A stretch of DNA of 64,000 bases from Acetobacteraceae bacterium. GTDB taxonomy: Bacteria > Pseudomonadota > Alphaproteobacteria > Acetobacterales > Acetobacteraceae. The position numbers were made by a program, and so were the translations under genes. A model generated the notes under the pieces. That model was not told where the DNA came from, did not search any database, and saw only the letters and a program-made list of their open reading frames with translations. Every line of letters begins with the position of its first letter. The first letter of the stretch is position 1. This document shows positions 1-8,734 of this stretch, in pieces. The stretch spans positions 105,103-169,102 of the forward strand of contig JAMXLO010000146.1 in assembly GCA_024280945.1 (NCBI GenBank). Direction: 5' to 3'.

Positions 1-139
1 TCCGTGCCACTTCGGGCGATGCAGGCAGCGCCGACAAAGTACGCGTCGAGGCGTGCACCAGATAGCCAACGCCGTTGACATCGATGATGCAGCGGCCGTC
101 CTCGAGCGCCTCGACGCGACCGGTAAGCTGGGCGATCAA
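1..139 (-). CDS. ruvA: Holliday junction helicase subunit RuvA, N-terminal part (runs off window)
   Basis: The minus strand from 139 downward reads [17 protein letters not shown] and then [12 protein letters not shown], the N-terminal OB-fold signature of RuvA. About 46 residues are inside the window and the rest lies left of base 1. The start is TTG at 139-137, overlapping the ruvC stop TGA (138-136) as TTGA, so the two are probably translationally coupled. RuvA binds four-way junctions and loads the RuvB motor. The partial length allows no check of later domains, but the motif match and ruvC-ruvA order are characteristic. Confidence 0.88.
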   Translation of the reverse strand, partial: MIAQLTGRVEALEDGRCIIDVNGVGYLVHASTRTLSALPASPEVAR

Positions 140-642
140 GCGCTTCTCTTGGGGAGACGCCAAGCCGCGTTGCTGGCGCGGTGATGCGCGTGACAGATGG
201 CAACCGCGAGAGCATCCGCAGCGTCGGAGCGGCGGATGACGGCACCGGGCAGCAGGCGTTGCACCATCATCTGCACCTGTGTCTTATCGGCGCCCCCTGT
301 GCCAACCACCGCCATCTTTACCGACTTGGCCGCATATTCCGTGACAGGTACGCCTGACAGCGCCGGGGCCAGCAGCGCCACACCGCGCGCATAGCCCAGC
401 TTCAGTGTCGCCGTGCCGTTGCGGTTCACGTACGTCTCCTCGACGGCGGCCTCCTGAGGCCGGTGCTGTGCAAGAATCAAAGCCAGCGCGTCGTGGAGCG
501 CCTTCAACCGTTCTGGCACAGTCATCGCGTTGTCCGTGGCGATCACTCCGTCCGCCAAGTGACGCAACCTGTTCCCGTCAGCCTCGATTATGCCCCAGCC
601 CGTGAAGCGCAGGCCGGGATCGATGCCGAGCAGCCGTGTCAT
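136..642 (-). CDS. ruvC: Crossover junction endodeoxyribonuclease RuvC
   Basis: 168 residues, the usual RuvC length. It cuts Holliday junctions symmetrically together with RuvAB. The four expected acidic residues are visible: D8 in GIDPG, E68 in AVEETYV, and D140 and D143 in the DAADALA motif. It starts with ATG at 642 and overlaps ruvA by four bases. In many alphaproteobacteria yebC sits directly upstream of ruvC; here a GST gene on the opposite strand separates them. Confidence 0.96.
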   Translation of the reverse strand: MTRLLGIDPGLRFTGWGIIEADGNRLRHLADGVIATDNAMTVPERLKALHDALALILAQHRPQEAAVEETYVNRNGTATLKLGYARGVALLAPALSGVPVTEYAAKSVKMAVVGTGGADKTQVQMMVQRLLPGAVIRRSDAADALAVAICHAHHRASNAAWRLPKRSA

Positions 643-710
643 GCGCGAATCGCATCCTGTTCATGGCCTGTGCTGGTATACGACAGGCGAGCGGCAAAGG
701 GAGTGGGTGG

Positions 711-1340
711 ATGAGCGACGAGTTGGTTTTCTATACGAATCCAATGTCACGCGGCCGCGTCATCCGATGGATGCTCGAGGAGGTCGGACACCCATATCGC
801 ACCGAGCTGCTGGACTATGGAACGTCGATGAAGGCGCCTGAGTACCTGGCAATCAATCCGATGGGCAAGGTGCCGGCGCTTCGTCACGGCGACACAGTGG
901 TCACCGAGACGGCGGCGATCTGTGCCTACCTCGCCGACGCGTTCCCGGGGGCTGGACTGGCGCCCCCGTCGGGGGATCGGCTGCGCGGTCCGTATTATCG
1001 ATGGTTGTTCTTTGGCGCTGGACCTCTCGAGGCGGCGTGGACCAATCAGGCGTTAGGCTTCGTCGTTCCGCCAGATCGCGAAAGGATGGCCGGATACGGA
1101 AATTTCGCCGCGGTACTGAACGTGCTGGAAGGCGCCCTGGAGCGTGGGTCTTATCTGGTTGGCGACAACTTCTCCGCTGCCGATCTGTACATCGGCGCTA
1201 ACCTGGGTTTTGGCCTGGAGTTCGGTATGATCGACAAGAGAGCGACTTTTATGGGCTATGTCAGTCGGCTCAGCTCACGTCCGGCTGCGCTGCGTGCCAG
1301 GGAAATCGATGAGGCGCTGGCGGCAAAACACCAGAACTGA
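711..1340 (+). CDS. Glutathione S-transferase family protein
   Basis: About 209 residues from the ATG at 711 (MSDELVFYTNPMSRGR), which follows a purine-rich GAGTGGGTGG. The frame is open further upstream (to 636), but that part overlaps the ruvC 5' end and is not GST-like. An N-terminal thioredoxin fold is indicated by the early YTNPMSRG segment and NPMGKVPAL (cis-Pro region), followed by TETAAICAYLAD, the glutathione-binding ESxAI-like motif. The C-terminal half is helical and contains the usual AADLYIG segment. The substrate cannot be told. It is convergent with yebC. Confidence 0.85.
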   Translation: MSDELVFYTNPMSRGRVIRWMLEEVGHPYRTELLDYGTSMKAPEYLAINPMGKVPALRHGDTVVTETAAICAYLADAFPGAGLAPPSGDRLRGPYYRWLFFGAGPLEAAWTNQALGFVVPPDRERMAGYGNFAAVLNVLEGALERGSYLVGDNFSAADLYIGANLGFGLEFGMIDKRATFMGYVSRLSSRPAALRAREIDEALAAKHQN

Positions 1341-1341
1341 A

Positions 1342-2091
1342 TCAGGCTGACAACTTCTGCATGATGGCGTCCGGAATGTCGAAGTTGGCATAGACGTTCT
1401 GGACGTCGTCGCTGTCGTCCAGCACATCCAGCAGTTTCAGCACCGAGGCGGCGCGTTCCTCGTCAAGCGTCACCGTGGTGACAGGGCGCCAGTCCAGCCT
1501 GGCGCTTTCTGGGGCACCGAAGCGAGCTTCAAGAGCGTCGCGAACGGCGAAGAAATCCTCGGCCGCAGTGGTGATTTCGTGGCCGTCCGCATCATTCTCC
1601 GCGCCGTCGGCACCTGCCTCGATCGCTGCCTCCAACATGTCGTCGGCAGATCCAGCTGAGGCCGGATACCGGATCACCCCGAGGCGACTGAACAGGAAAC
1701 CCACTGAATTCGTCTCGCCCAGAGCCCCACCGTGTTTGGCAAAGGCGGAACGGATATCGGACGCCGTGCGATTGCGGTTGTCCGTCAATGCCTCAACGAT
1801 GATGGCAACCCCGGCAGGACCGTAGCCCTCGTAACGCACCTCGGTATAATCGTCGCCACCGCTCCCGCCGGTGGCCTTTTTGATGGCGCGGTCGACGGTA
1901 TCCCTCGGCATGTTCGCCTGCCGCGCCGCGACCATGGCGGCGCGCAGTCGAGGGTTAGCGGCCGGATCAGGTAAGCCCTGGCGGGCCGCAACTGTGATCT
2001 CGCGGATCAGCTTGGCAAACTGCCGGCCGCGACGGGCATCCTGAGCACCCTTCCGGTGCATGATATTCTTGAATTGCGAGTGTCCAGCCAT
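1342..2091 (-). CDS. yebC: YebC/PmpR family protein (translation/transcription factor)
   Basis: 249 residues beginning [18 protein letters not shown], the invariant YebC N-terminus. Further family blocks include [20 protein letters not shown] and the acidic C-terminal domain. Members have been described as transcription regulators and, more recently, as factors relieving ribosome stalling; which applies here is not visible. Position near ruvCA is the common alphaproteobacterial arrangement. The upstream 73 bases are shared with the divergent GH15 gene. Confidence 0.95.
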   Translation of the reverse strand: MAGHSQFKNIMHRKGAQDARRGRQFAKLIREITVAARQGLPDPAANPRLRAAMVAARQANMPRDTVDRAIKKATGGSGGDDYTEVRYEGYGPAGVAIIVEALTDNRNRTASDIRSAFAKHGGALGETNSVGFLFSRLGVIRYPASAGSADDMLEAAIEAGADGAENDADGHEITTAAEDFFAVRDALEARFGAPESARLDWRPVTTVTLDEERAASVLKLLDVLDDSDDVQNVYANFDIPDAIMQKLSA

Positions 2092-2164
2092 TGTTCACTA
2101 GTCTGTGAAAGAGATGATGCTCTTACGGCGTAGCCTACACTGTGACTGAACGAGGAGGCGAGAC

Positions 2165-4549
2165 TTGACCGATGCACCCGGCTGGCCAGGCATACCGCCA
2201 CGTTGGACGTCGAGCGCCAAGAGTGGCGTCGGAACCGCACTGTCGCCCGTCAGTCGTGTGTGGTTTACCCTCAGCCACGGCATTCTCGATGAAATCTATT
2301 ACCCGCGTGTCGATCAGGCATGCACGCGAGACTTTGGGTTTATCGTAACCGACGGCAAGAGCTTCTTTGCCGAAGAGAAACGCGACTGCACATTCGAGAT
2401 CGCTGGCCTCGAAGACGGGGTACCTGCGTTCCGGCTAGTCAATACGCATGTCGGCGGACGGTTTTGCATCCACAAGGACATTTTGTCGGACCAGCGCGCG
2501 GATGTGGTGATCCAGCGGGTGCGCCTCGAAGTGCTGGATGGGCCGCCGCTCAGGCTGTTCGCCTTGCTCGCACCGCATCTGGTCAATGGCGGAGCGCACA
2601 ACACGGCCTGGATTGGCGATTATAAAGGGCACCGGCTGCTGTTCGCCGAAGGTGCTGGGACGCGGCTTGCCCTCGGCTGCTCCCGCACGTGGGTCGCCCA
2701 TTCGGTAGGATTTGTGGGGGCATCTGACGGCTGGCAGATGCTTCACCGAACGCGATGCCTGACCGAGGAATATGATAGGGCGGCGGACGGCAATGTTGCG
2801 CTAACGGCGGAGATCGAGGCTCCCGAGGACGAATTTCGGCTCGCCTTGGGGTTTGGCCGGACTGCTCCTGAGGCCGCCTTCCGCGTTCGTGCGAGTCTTC
2901 AGACACCGTTGGACCGACAGATGGAGGAGTATGCCACCGGTTGGCGCGCCTGGCAGGCACAGCTGCGCTCGCTCGACCGCAAAGTGGCTGGGCATAATGT
3001 CTATCGCGTTAGCACCGCGGTGTTGCGCTGCCATGAAAGCCCCACCTTCCCTGGCGGCCTGATTGCCAGCCTGTCGATCCCGTGGGGCAGCAGCAAGGGC
3101 GACGATGATCTCGGCGGATACCACCTGGTCTGGCCGCGGGACCTTGCCCAGACCGCTGGGGCTTTCCTCGCCTGCGGTGGGTTCGATGAGGTGTTGCGCA
3201 TCGTGCGCTACCTGCGTGCCGTTCAAGAGGACGACGGGAGTTGGCCGCAAAATTGCTGGTTGGACGGCACGCCGTACTGGCACGGCGTGCAACTCGACGA
3301 ATGCGCGTTCCCCATGTTGCTGCTGGATATGGCTTGGCGTGAGGGTGCAATTCAGCGGCCCGTGCTGCCGGCCTATTGGCCGATGGTGTCACGCGCCGCA
3401 GGCTTCGTCATCAGCCACGGGCCGCGCACCGGGCAGGACCGCTGGGAGGAAAATGCGGGATATACGCCGTTCACCTTGGCCGTTCAGATTGCGGCCTTGC
3501 TTGCCGCAGCGGAACTGGCCGAGACCTGCGATATCGACGATGTCGCCGCATACCTGCGCGATACAGCCGATGCCTGGAACGAGCAGATCGAAGATTGGGT
3601 CTATGTGACGGACACCCGACTCGCACGGGAAGTCGGGGTTGCGGGGTACTATGTCCGCATTGCACCCGACGTACCGGGTGAAGCACGGGCCGAGTTGCGC
3701 GGGATCGTCGAAGTCCGCAATCGGTTTGGCGAAGCGTGCCATGTGGCAGCAGACGAACTGATCAGTACCGACGCCTTGGCACTGGTGCGGTTTGGGCTGC
3801 GTGCGGCAAACGATCCACGCATCGTCGATACGGTGAAAGTGATCGATCACGTGCTGCGCGTGGATCTGCCCTACGGGCCGGGTTGGCGGCGATACAACGG
3901 GGACGGCTACGGCGAATACGATGACGGCCGGCCCTATGACGGCACCGGGATTGGCCGGCCATGGCCGCTGCTCGCTGGGGAGAGAGCGCATTACGAGTTG
4001 GCAGCGGGCCGCCGCGCCGAGGCAGCGAGACTGCTGGAGACGCTGGAGGCAGGGGCGAGCCCTGGGCGCTTGCTGCCGGAGCAGGTGTGGGATGGACGGG
4101 CTATCCCAGAGTTGGAGTTGTTCCCGGGAAAACCGAGTGGCTCGGCGATGCCGCTCGTCTGGGCACACGCCGAACACATCAAGCTGCTTCGATCTCTCGC
4201 CGATGGCGCGGTGTTCGACCGGCCGCCGCAGACCGCGAGACGCTACTTGCGCGAGAAGCACGTCCCGCGTTGCCGACCGTGGCGACCGGATTGGCGAACG
4301 CCTTCGGTTCCGGTCGGCAGGGTTCTACGGCTGGACCTCCCGGAACCCTCGCTTGTCCACTGGAGTTCGGATGGCTGGGAGACCCGCCACGACGTGATGA
4401 CACATGACACCCGCCTCGGCATTCATACCGCAGACCTGCCGACGGATGGCGTAATACCCGGGCATGTCTTGACGTTCACCTGGAAGAATATCGCGAGCGG
4501 CAACTGGGTCGGCACCGATCATACCGTCACCGTTGGCCCACCATCCTGA
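2165..4549 (+). CDS. GH15-family glucoamylase/glucodextranase-like glycosidase
   Basis: 794 residues. An N-terminal beta-sandwich (about 1-270; SRVWFTLSHGILDEIYYPRVDQ) is followed by an (alpha/alpha)6 barrel. The paired GH15 catalytic acids are recognisable: E379 in QLDE (general acid) and E606 in PLLAGER (general base). DLGGYHLVWPRDLAQ is the substrate-binding segment. The family releases glucose from the non-reducing ends of alpha-glucans. No signal peptide is seen, so a cytoplasmic role in glycogen or maltodextrin turnover is plausible. The start is TTG at 2165 after a good GAGGAGG ribosome site. The 3' end overlaps the convergent MaoC gene by about 31 bases. Confidence 0.88.
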   Translation: MTDAPGWPGIPPRWTSSAKSGVGTALSPVSRVWFTLSHGILDEIYYPRVDQACTRDFGFIVTDGKSFFAEEKRDCTFEIAGLEDGVPAFRLVNTHVGGRFCIHKDILSDQRADVVIQRVRLEVLDGPPLRLFALLAPHLVNGGAHNTAWIGDYKGHRLLFAEGAGTRLALGCSRTWVAHSVGFVGASDGWQMLHRTRCLTEEYDRAADGNVALTAEIEAPEDEFRLALGFGRTAPEAAFRVRASLQTPLDRQMEEYATGWRAWQAQLRSLDRKVAGHNVYRVSTAVLRCHESPTFPGGLIASLSIPWGSSKGDDDLGGYHLVWPRDLAQTAGAFLACGGFDEVLRIVRYLRAVQEDDGSWPQNCWLDGTPYWHGVQLDECAFPMLLLDMAWREGAIQRPVLPAYWPMVSRAAGFVISHGPRTGQDRWEENAGYTPFTLAVQIAALLAAAELAETCDIDDVAAYLRDTADAWNEQIEDWVYVTDTRLAREVGVAGYYVRIAPDVPGEARAELRGIVEVRNRFGEACHVAADELISTDALALVRFGLRAANDPRIVDTVKVIDHVLRVDLPYGPGWRRYNGDGYGEYDDGRPYDGTGIGRPWPLLAGERAHYELAAGRRAEAARLLETLEAGASPGRLLPEQVWDGRAIPELELFPGKPSGSAMPLVWAHAEHIKLLRSLADGAVFDRPPQTARRYLREKHVPRCRPWRPDWRTPSVPVGRVLRLDLPEPSLVHWSSDGWETRHDVMTHDTRLGIHTADLPTDGVIPGHVLTFTWKNIASGNWVGTDHTVTVGPPS

Positions 4550-5022
4550 GGTCTCTTGCGCAGTAGGAATCGCTGGCGTCCCTCCAGCACCAGTTCCCGC
4601 CGCTGGTTGTGCACCGTGCTGCGCAAGCCGACCACGCCAGTGGTCCGATTAGGCGATAGCTCATCGACTTCCAGCATTGGGTAGACCGTGTCGCCGGCGA
4701 ACACAGGTTTGCGAAAGCGGCTGGACTGCTCGAGGAAGCCGACCAGCGAGTCCTCGGTCACGAACGGAAACAGACCTGCGCCGGGTGCCGTCTGGATCAA
4801 TGTCTGGAACCCATGCGCCAGCATGCCAGGAAGGCCATGCGCGCGGCAGTACTCGACATTGTAGTGGATTGGGTGGTGGTCGCCGCTGGCGGCCTGAAAC
4901 GCCAGGAACAGCGCTTCAGTCATCGTGCGGCTGGGCAACACGAAATGCTCGCCCAGGCGGAAGTCTTCAAACCATCGTTGCTCCGGGATCATGCGATGCG
5001 AGTGCGGGTCGAACTCACTCAT
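4519..5022 (-). CDS. MaoC-like (R)-specific enoyl-CoA hydratase family protein
   Basis: 167 residues with a hot-dog fold. The MaoC hydratase motif is visible as ASGDHHPIHYN, supplying the catalytic Asp and His, followed by GLPGMLAHG. The start ATG (5022) overlaps the stop of the CoA-transferase gene as ATGA, so the two are probably translated together. The pairing suggests a small acyl-CoA pathway in which a dicarboxylate or hydroxyacid is activated by CoA transfer and then hydrated or dehydrated. The actual substrate is not determinable. Confidence 0.85.
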   Translation of the reverse strand: MSEFDPHSHRMIPEQRWFEDFRLGEHFVLPSRTMTEALFLAFQAASGDHHPIHYNVEYCRAHGLPGMLAHGFQTLIQTAPGAGLFPFVTEDSLVGFLEQSSRFRKPVFAGDTVYPMLEVDELSPNRTTGVVGLRSTVHNQRRELVLEGRQRFLLRKRPQDGGPTVTV

Positions 5023-6194
5023 AACGCTCCGGCCGAATGCAGTGCGCCGATCTCGTTCGAGCTGAAACCGAGCTCCGCCAGGATCGCATCAGTGTGCTCG
5101 CCGAGTGCTGGAACTGATCCCATTGCTGCCTCTGCATCGGTGAAGCTGAATGGCGGCAGCAAAGCGCGCACGGGCCCTTCTGGCGTCTCGACTGCGCGCC
5201 AGCGATCGCGTGCCGCAAACTGCACGTGATCCCAAACGTCGGCAGGTTCATTCAAACGACCATTGGCGATACCGGCAGCATCAAGTTTTTCCACCACGTC
5301 GAGCGACGCTTTATCGGCGAGGTAGTCCTCGATCAGCGCGGTCAGTTCGAGGCGGTGTTCCCGGCGCGCGTTGTTGTTATGGAAGCGTGGATCGGCTGCG
5401 AGCTGCGGCATCTCCAAGACCTTCGTACAAAAGGTAACCCATTCTCGCTCATTCTGTACACCGAAGATCACCAGGCCGTCCTTGGTGTGATGCGCACCAT
5501 AAGGGGTCAATGCCGGGTGGCTGGTGGGCAGCCGCGGCGTTGTCGACCTGCCGTACGCCTTCCTGTAGAGCGGATAGGTCATCCACTCTGCCACTGCATC
5601 GAGCATGGCGATCTTGACATTGGCCCCCTGCCCGGTCGTGCCGCGGCGCACCAGGGCGGCGAGTGTGCCGGACAACGCATACATGCCGGTCGCAATATCG
5701 GCGGCCGAGATGCCGACGCGGGATGGAGTTTCTTCTGTACCGGTGACGCTGATCAGCCCCGCCTCGGCCTGGATCAGCAGATCATACGCCTTCTTGTCGG
5801 CGAATGGCCCGCTTTCGCCGTAGCCGGAGATATCACAGACGATCAGTTTCGGATGACGTGGCGCGAGGTCGGGATGACTGAGGCCAAGGCGCGCCGCAGC
5901 ACCGGGTGCCAGGTTCTGCATCAACACATCTGCACCTCCGACAAGGCGGTCCAAAACCTTGGCCGCTTCGGTGTGCTTCATGTCCAGGGTCATGCTGCGC
6001 TTGCCACGATTGAGCCAGACAAAAAAGCTGGACTGGCCATGCACAAAACTGTCGTAGTGACGGGCGAAGTCTCCCTCGCCTGGTCGCTCCACCTTGATGA
6101 CGTCGGCGCCGAGGTCCGCCATGTGGCGCGTGCAGATCGGTGCCGCGACCGCATGTTCAAGCGCCACGACGCGGATGCCTTGCAGGGGTAGCAC
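5019..6194 (-). CDS. CaiB/BaiF (class III) CoA-transferase
   Basis: 391 residues from GTG at 6194. The family N-terminus is clear (PLQGIRVVALEHAVAAP, then ADLGADVIKVERPGEGD), as are FFVWLNRGKRSMTLD and the DISGYGESGP segment. Enzymes of this family move CoA between acyl groups through an aspartyl-CoA thioester. The GTG at 6194 is preceded by GGAG at an 11-base distance. Another GTG at 6215 (398 residues) lacks a ribosome site, and the frame beyond that overlaps the phosphatase gene. It is coupled to the downstream MaoC gene and lies in the same run as the ABC importer. Confidence 0.9.
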   Translation of the reverse strand: MLPLQGIRVVALEHAVAAPICTRHMADLGADVIKVERPGEGDFARHYDSFVHGQSSFFVWLNRGKRSMTLDMKHTEAAKVLDRLVGGADVLMQNLAPGAAARLGLSHPDLAPRHPKLIVCDISGYGESGPFADKKAYDLLIQAEAGLISVTGTEETPSRVGISAADIATGMYALSGTLAALVRRGTTGQGANVKIAMLDAVAEWMTYPLYRKAYGRSTTPRLPTSHPALTPYGAHHTKDGLVIFGVQNEREWVTFCTKVLEMPQLAADPRFHNNNARREHRLELTALIEDYLADKASLDVVEKLDAAGIANGRLNEPADVWDHVQFAARDRWRAVETPEGPVRALLPPFSFTDAEAAMGSVPALGEHTDAILAELGFSSNEIGALHSAGAL

Positions 6195-6249
6195 GATCTT
6201 CTTGTCTCCGCTCACTGTCGGTCGAGGAAAGCGCCGCGCCGCGGGCCTG

Positions 6250-7032
6250 TCAAAGCCCGATGGTGGCGACGGCAGATATCGCGCTGGCGATTCCGGGGGC
6301 GGCCGCGAGAATCTCGCGGCCGGCGCTGGCTCTGTCATCGGCGAGGAAGTTGCTGACCTTTGCACCGGCCTCCGCCAGGATGGTCAGAGCAGCGGCGACG
6401 TCCCAGAGATTGATGTGCAACTCGACATAGGCGTCGACACGACCCGCGGCGACGTCGGCGAGGCCGAGCGCGCCCGAGCCGCCGAGGCGCGGCATTGCGC
6501 CGGCTGTGATGATACGATCCGCCAGGGCCATAAATTCTTGCCGTGGGCGCCGCTGCGACCAGCCGACCTCGACCGTGGCCTGCGTCAGATCGGTCGTATC
6601 GGCGGCGCGGATGGGAGCGCCATTGAGCGTCGACCCCATGCCGACGCAGGCCGAGAACGTTTCCCCCAGCGCAGGTGCAACTATGATCCCAATCACCGGC
6701 GTGTCGCCATCAAGGCAGCCGAGAGAGACACAGAAGCGGTGGCCGCCGCGCATGTAGTTGGCTGTGCCATCGATTGGATCGACGACCCAGCGGAGACTGC
6801 CGAACCGAACGCTACCGCCCTCCTCTCCTTGGAAACCGTCTGCCGGGAAGTCGCGTGCGAGGCGTTCTGACAGCAGGCGCTCAACTGCTCCATCCGCATC
6901 GGTCAACCAGTCCTGGACACCCTTTAACGTCGCTGCGATTGTGCCGCGTTCCGTTCGCATACGCAGTGCCAGAGACGCTGCCTCGGTCGCAAACGCGATC
7001 GCGGACTCAAATCGGTTGGCAAGTGCGTTCAT
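6250..7032 (-). CDS. Inositol monophosphatase-family sugar-phosphate phosphatase
   Basis: 260 residues from the ATG at 7032 (MNALANRFESAIAFA). The Mg-dependent phosphatase motifs are present: GEEGG, then WVVDPIDGTANYMRG, and near the end NLWDVAAALTILAEAG. The start overlaps the permease stop as ATGA, tying it to the ABC importer. That context suggests it dephosphorylates an imported phosphorylated polyol or a related metabolite rather than acting as general SuhB. Histidinol-phosphatase or CysQ-like activity cannot be excluded. Confidence 0.88.
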   Translation of the reverse strand: MNALANRFESAIAFATEAASLALRMRTERGTIAATLKGVQDWLTDADGAVERLLSERLARDFPADGFQGEEGGSVRFGSLRWVVDPIDGTANYMRGGHRFCVSLGCLDGDTPVIGIIVAPALGETFSACVGMGSTLNGAPIRAADTTDLTQATVEVGWSQRRPRQEFMALADRIITAGAMPRLGGSGALGLADVAAGRVDAYVELHINLWDVAAALTILAEAGAKVSNFLADDRASAGREILAAAPGIASAISAVATIGL

Positions 7033-7850
7033 CGAATTCCCGCCCGCATGAAGCTCTGCACGAATTGCCGTTGAAACAACAGGAACGCAACCAACAAGGG
7101 CATACTCGTCATTATCGTGGCTGCGGTCACGATAGACCAATCGATGCCCTGATCGGTTGTGGCGAACACAGCCAGGCCGACGGTGAGCGGCCTGGTCGTC
7201 ACTGAGTTCGTGATCACCAGAGGCCAGAGGAAGTTGTTCCAGTGGTAGCTGACCAACACCAGGCCATAAGCAATGTAGGTCGGCTTCGCCAGAGGGACGT
7301 AGACCCGCCAGAGCCGGCCCAAGAGAGAGCAGCCTTCCAGGCGTGCGGCATCATCGAGGGGCTGTGGCACGGTCAGAAATGTCTGCCGCAGCAGGAAGAT
7401 GCCAAAGGCTGAACCAAGATATGGCAGCGCAATCGCTAGAATGGTGTCGGCCAGACGCAGGTTCACGACGGTTCGATAGTTCTCCACCAACAGAACATCT
7501 GGTGCCACCATGAGCTGCAGCAGGACAATTGCGAACAGCAGATCACGGCCGGGGAAGACCATGCGCGCAAAGGCGAAGGCGGCCAGAGTGCAGAGAACGA
7601 ACTGTGCCGCCAGGATCAGTGTCACCAACATCAGCGTGTTGATCAGATAACGTGCGAAGGGCGCCGCAAGCCATGCTGCTTCGAGATTGGCGAGGGTAAC
7701 CGGGGCGAATATATCGAAGCGCGTCGCGTAAATGGCGGGATGTATTGCCGTCCATGCCGCGTAGAGTAGTGGTAGCAGCCACAGCAATCCAAGGAGCCAG
7801 GCGCCCAGCGTCTCCAGCAGGCGTCCAGGCAGGCGGTCGGTGGAGACCAT
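7029..7850 (-). CDS. ABC importer permease, UgpE/MalG type
   Basis: 273 residues with about six hydrophobic segments, beginning with LLGLLWLLPLLYAAW. The cytoplasmic EAA loop that contacts the ATPase is seen as DDAARLEGCSLLGRLWRVYVPLAKP. It overlaps the preceding permease by one base (TGATG) and the following phosphatase by four. With the second permease it would form the heterodimeric channel of a carbohydrate- or glycerol-phosphate-type importer. Confidence 0.92.
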   Translation of the reverse strand: MVSTDRLPGRLLETLGAWLLGLLWLLPLLYAAWTAIHPAIYATRFDIFAPVTLANLEAAWLAAPFARYLINTLMLVTLILAAQFVLCTLAAFAFARMVFPGRDLLFAIVLLQLMVAPDVLLVENYRTVVNLRLADTILAIALPYLGSAFGIFLLRQTFLTVPQPLDDAARLEGCSLLGRLWRVYVPLAKPTYIAYGLVLVSYHWNNFLWPLVITNSVTTRPLTVGLAVFATTDQGIDWSIVTAATIMTSMPLLVAFLLFQRQFVQSFMRAGIR

Positions 7851-8719
7851 CAGCGGTAATGTACGCGCCGCCCCAGCACGCCAAACTGGAATGCAGCGGT
7901 CAACGCCATGATGAACAGCAGCACGACGGTCGCCGAAGCCGCTGTTGCGGTGTCCCAGAAGCGAAATCCGGTCTCGTAGACATAGAACAGCAGGAGCGTT
8001 GTTGCATTGTCAGGTCCACCGCGCGTCATTACGATTATGTGGTCGATGACGCGGAAGGCATTGATCACTGCGTTGACCAAAACGAAAAGAGTCGTCGGCA
8101 TCAGCAACGGCAAGGTAACGCGGCGGAGGAAATTCCAACGCGACGAGCCTTCCAGGGCGGCGGCCTCACGCAGATCGGTCGGCATCGTCTGCAATGCCGC
8201 GAGGTAGAAGATCATGAAAAATCCGGCTTCCTTCCACACCGCGACGATCACCATTGCCGGCAGTGCGGTGGAGGCATCTCCCAACCAGTTGTGCCTGCCT
8301 CCGCCAAACAATGCGATTATGCTGTCGAATAACCCGTAATCAGGCGTGTAGAAGAATGTCCAGATGTTGGCCACGGCAATCATCGGCAGCATGGTGGGCA
8401 GAAAATAGGCCATGCGCAGCAGTGCGCGGCCGGGCAGTGCCTCGTTGACTGCGAGCGCCATCAGCAGCGCCAGAACGATCGACGTCGGGATGGTGGCAAT
8501 GGCGTACCAGACGTTGTTGCGCAGCGCCTGCCAGAACACCGGGTCGTCTATCAGGTCCAGGTAGTTGGCCAGCCCAACGAAGGGAGCGGGACGGCTGCCA
8601 TGTTGGGTGGCGAAGAGACTGTCGATCAGTGTTGCAGCCGTCGGCCAATGGGTAAATGCCGCAAGCAGGACCAAGGCGGGCAGCAGGAGCAGATAGGCAC
8701 AGACAGTCTCGCGCCGCAT
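7850..8719 (-). CDS. ABC importer permease, UgpA/MalF type
   Basis: 289 residues. The N-terminus has one hydrophobic helix (AYLLLLPALVLLAAF) and the typical LIDSLF...FVGLANYLDLIDDPVFW region of the MalF/UgpA group. The EAA loop reads REAAALEGSSRWNFLRRVTLP. It is translated just after the binding-protein gene (15-base gap) and overlaps the second permease gene. Confidence 0.92.
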   Translation of the reverse strand: MRRETVCAYLLLLPALVLLAAFTHWPTAATLIDSLFATQHGSRPAPFVGLANYLDLIDDPVFWQALRNNVWYAIATIPTSIVLALLMALAVNEALPGRALLRMAYFLPTMLPMIAVANIWTFFYTPDYGLFDSIIALFGGGRHNWLGDASTALPAMVIVAVWKEAGFFMIFYLAALQTMPTDLREAAALEGSSRWNFLRRVTLPLLMPTTLFVLVNAVINAFRVIDHIIVMTRGGPDNATTLLLFYVYETGFRFWDTATAASATVVLLFIMALTAAFQFGVLGRRVHYR

Positions 8720-8734
8720 ATCGGGTCGCTGGCT

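Noticed and set aside
659..673. GTTC-ATGGCCT-GTGC upstream of ruvC as a LexA box
   Set aside because: The second half-site is GTGC instead of GTTC and the spacer is not AT-rich, unlike the exact box at imuA; a degenerate chance match is likelier.
3389..4261. Minus-strand open frame of 290 codons opposite the GH15 gene
   Set aside because: Antisense to a gene with both catalytic glutamates; composition typical of a shadow frame.
5226..6191. Plus-strand open frame of 321 codons opposite the CoA-transferase
   Set aside because: Antisense to a clear CaiB/BaiF gene, no domain, no ribosome site.
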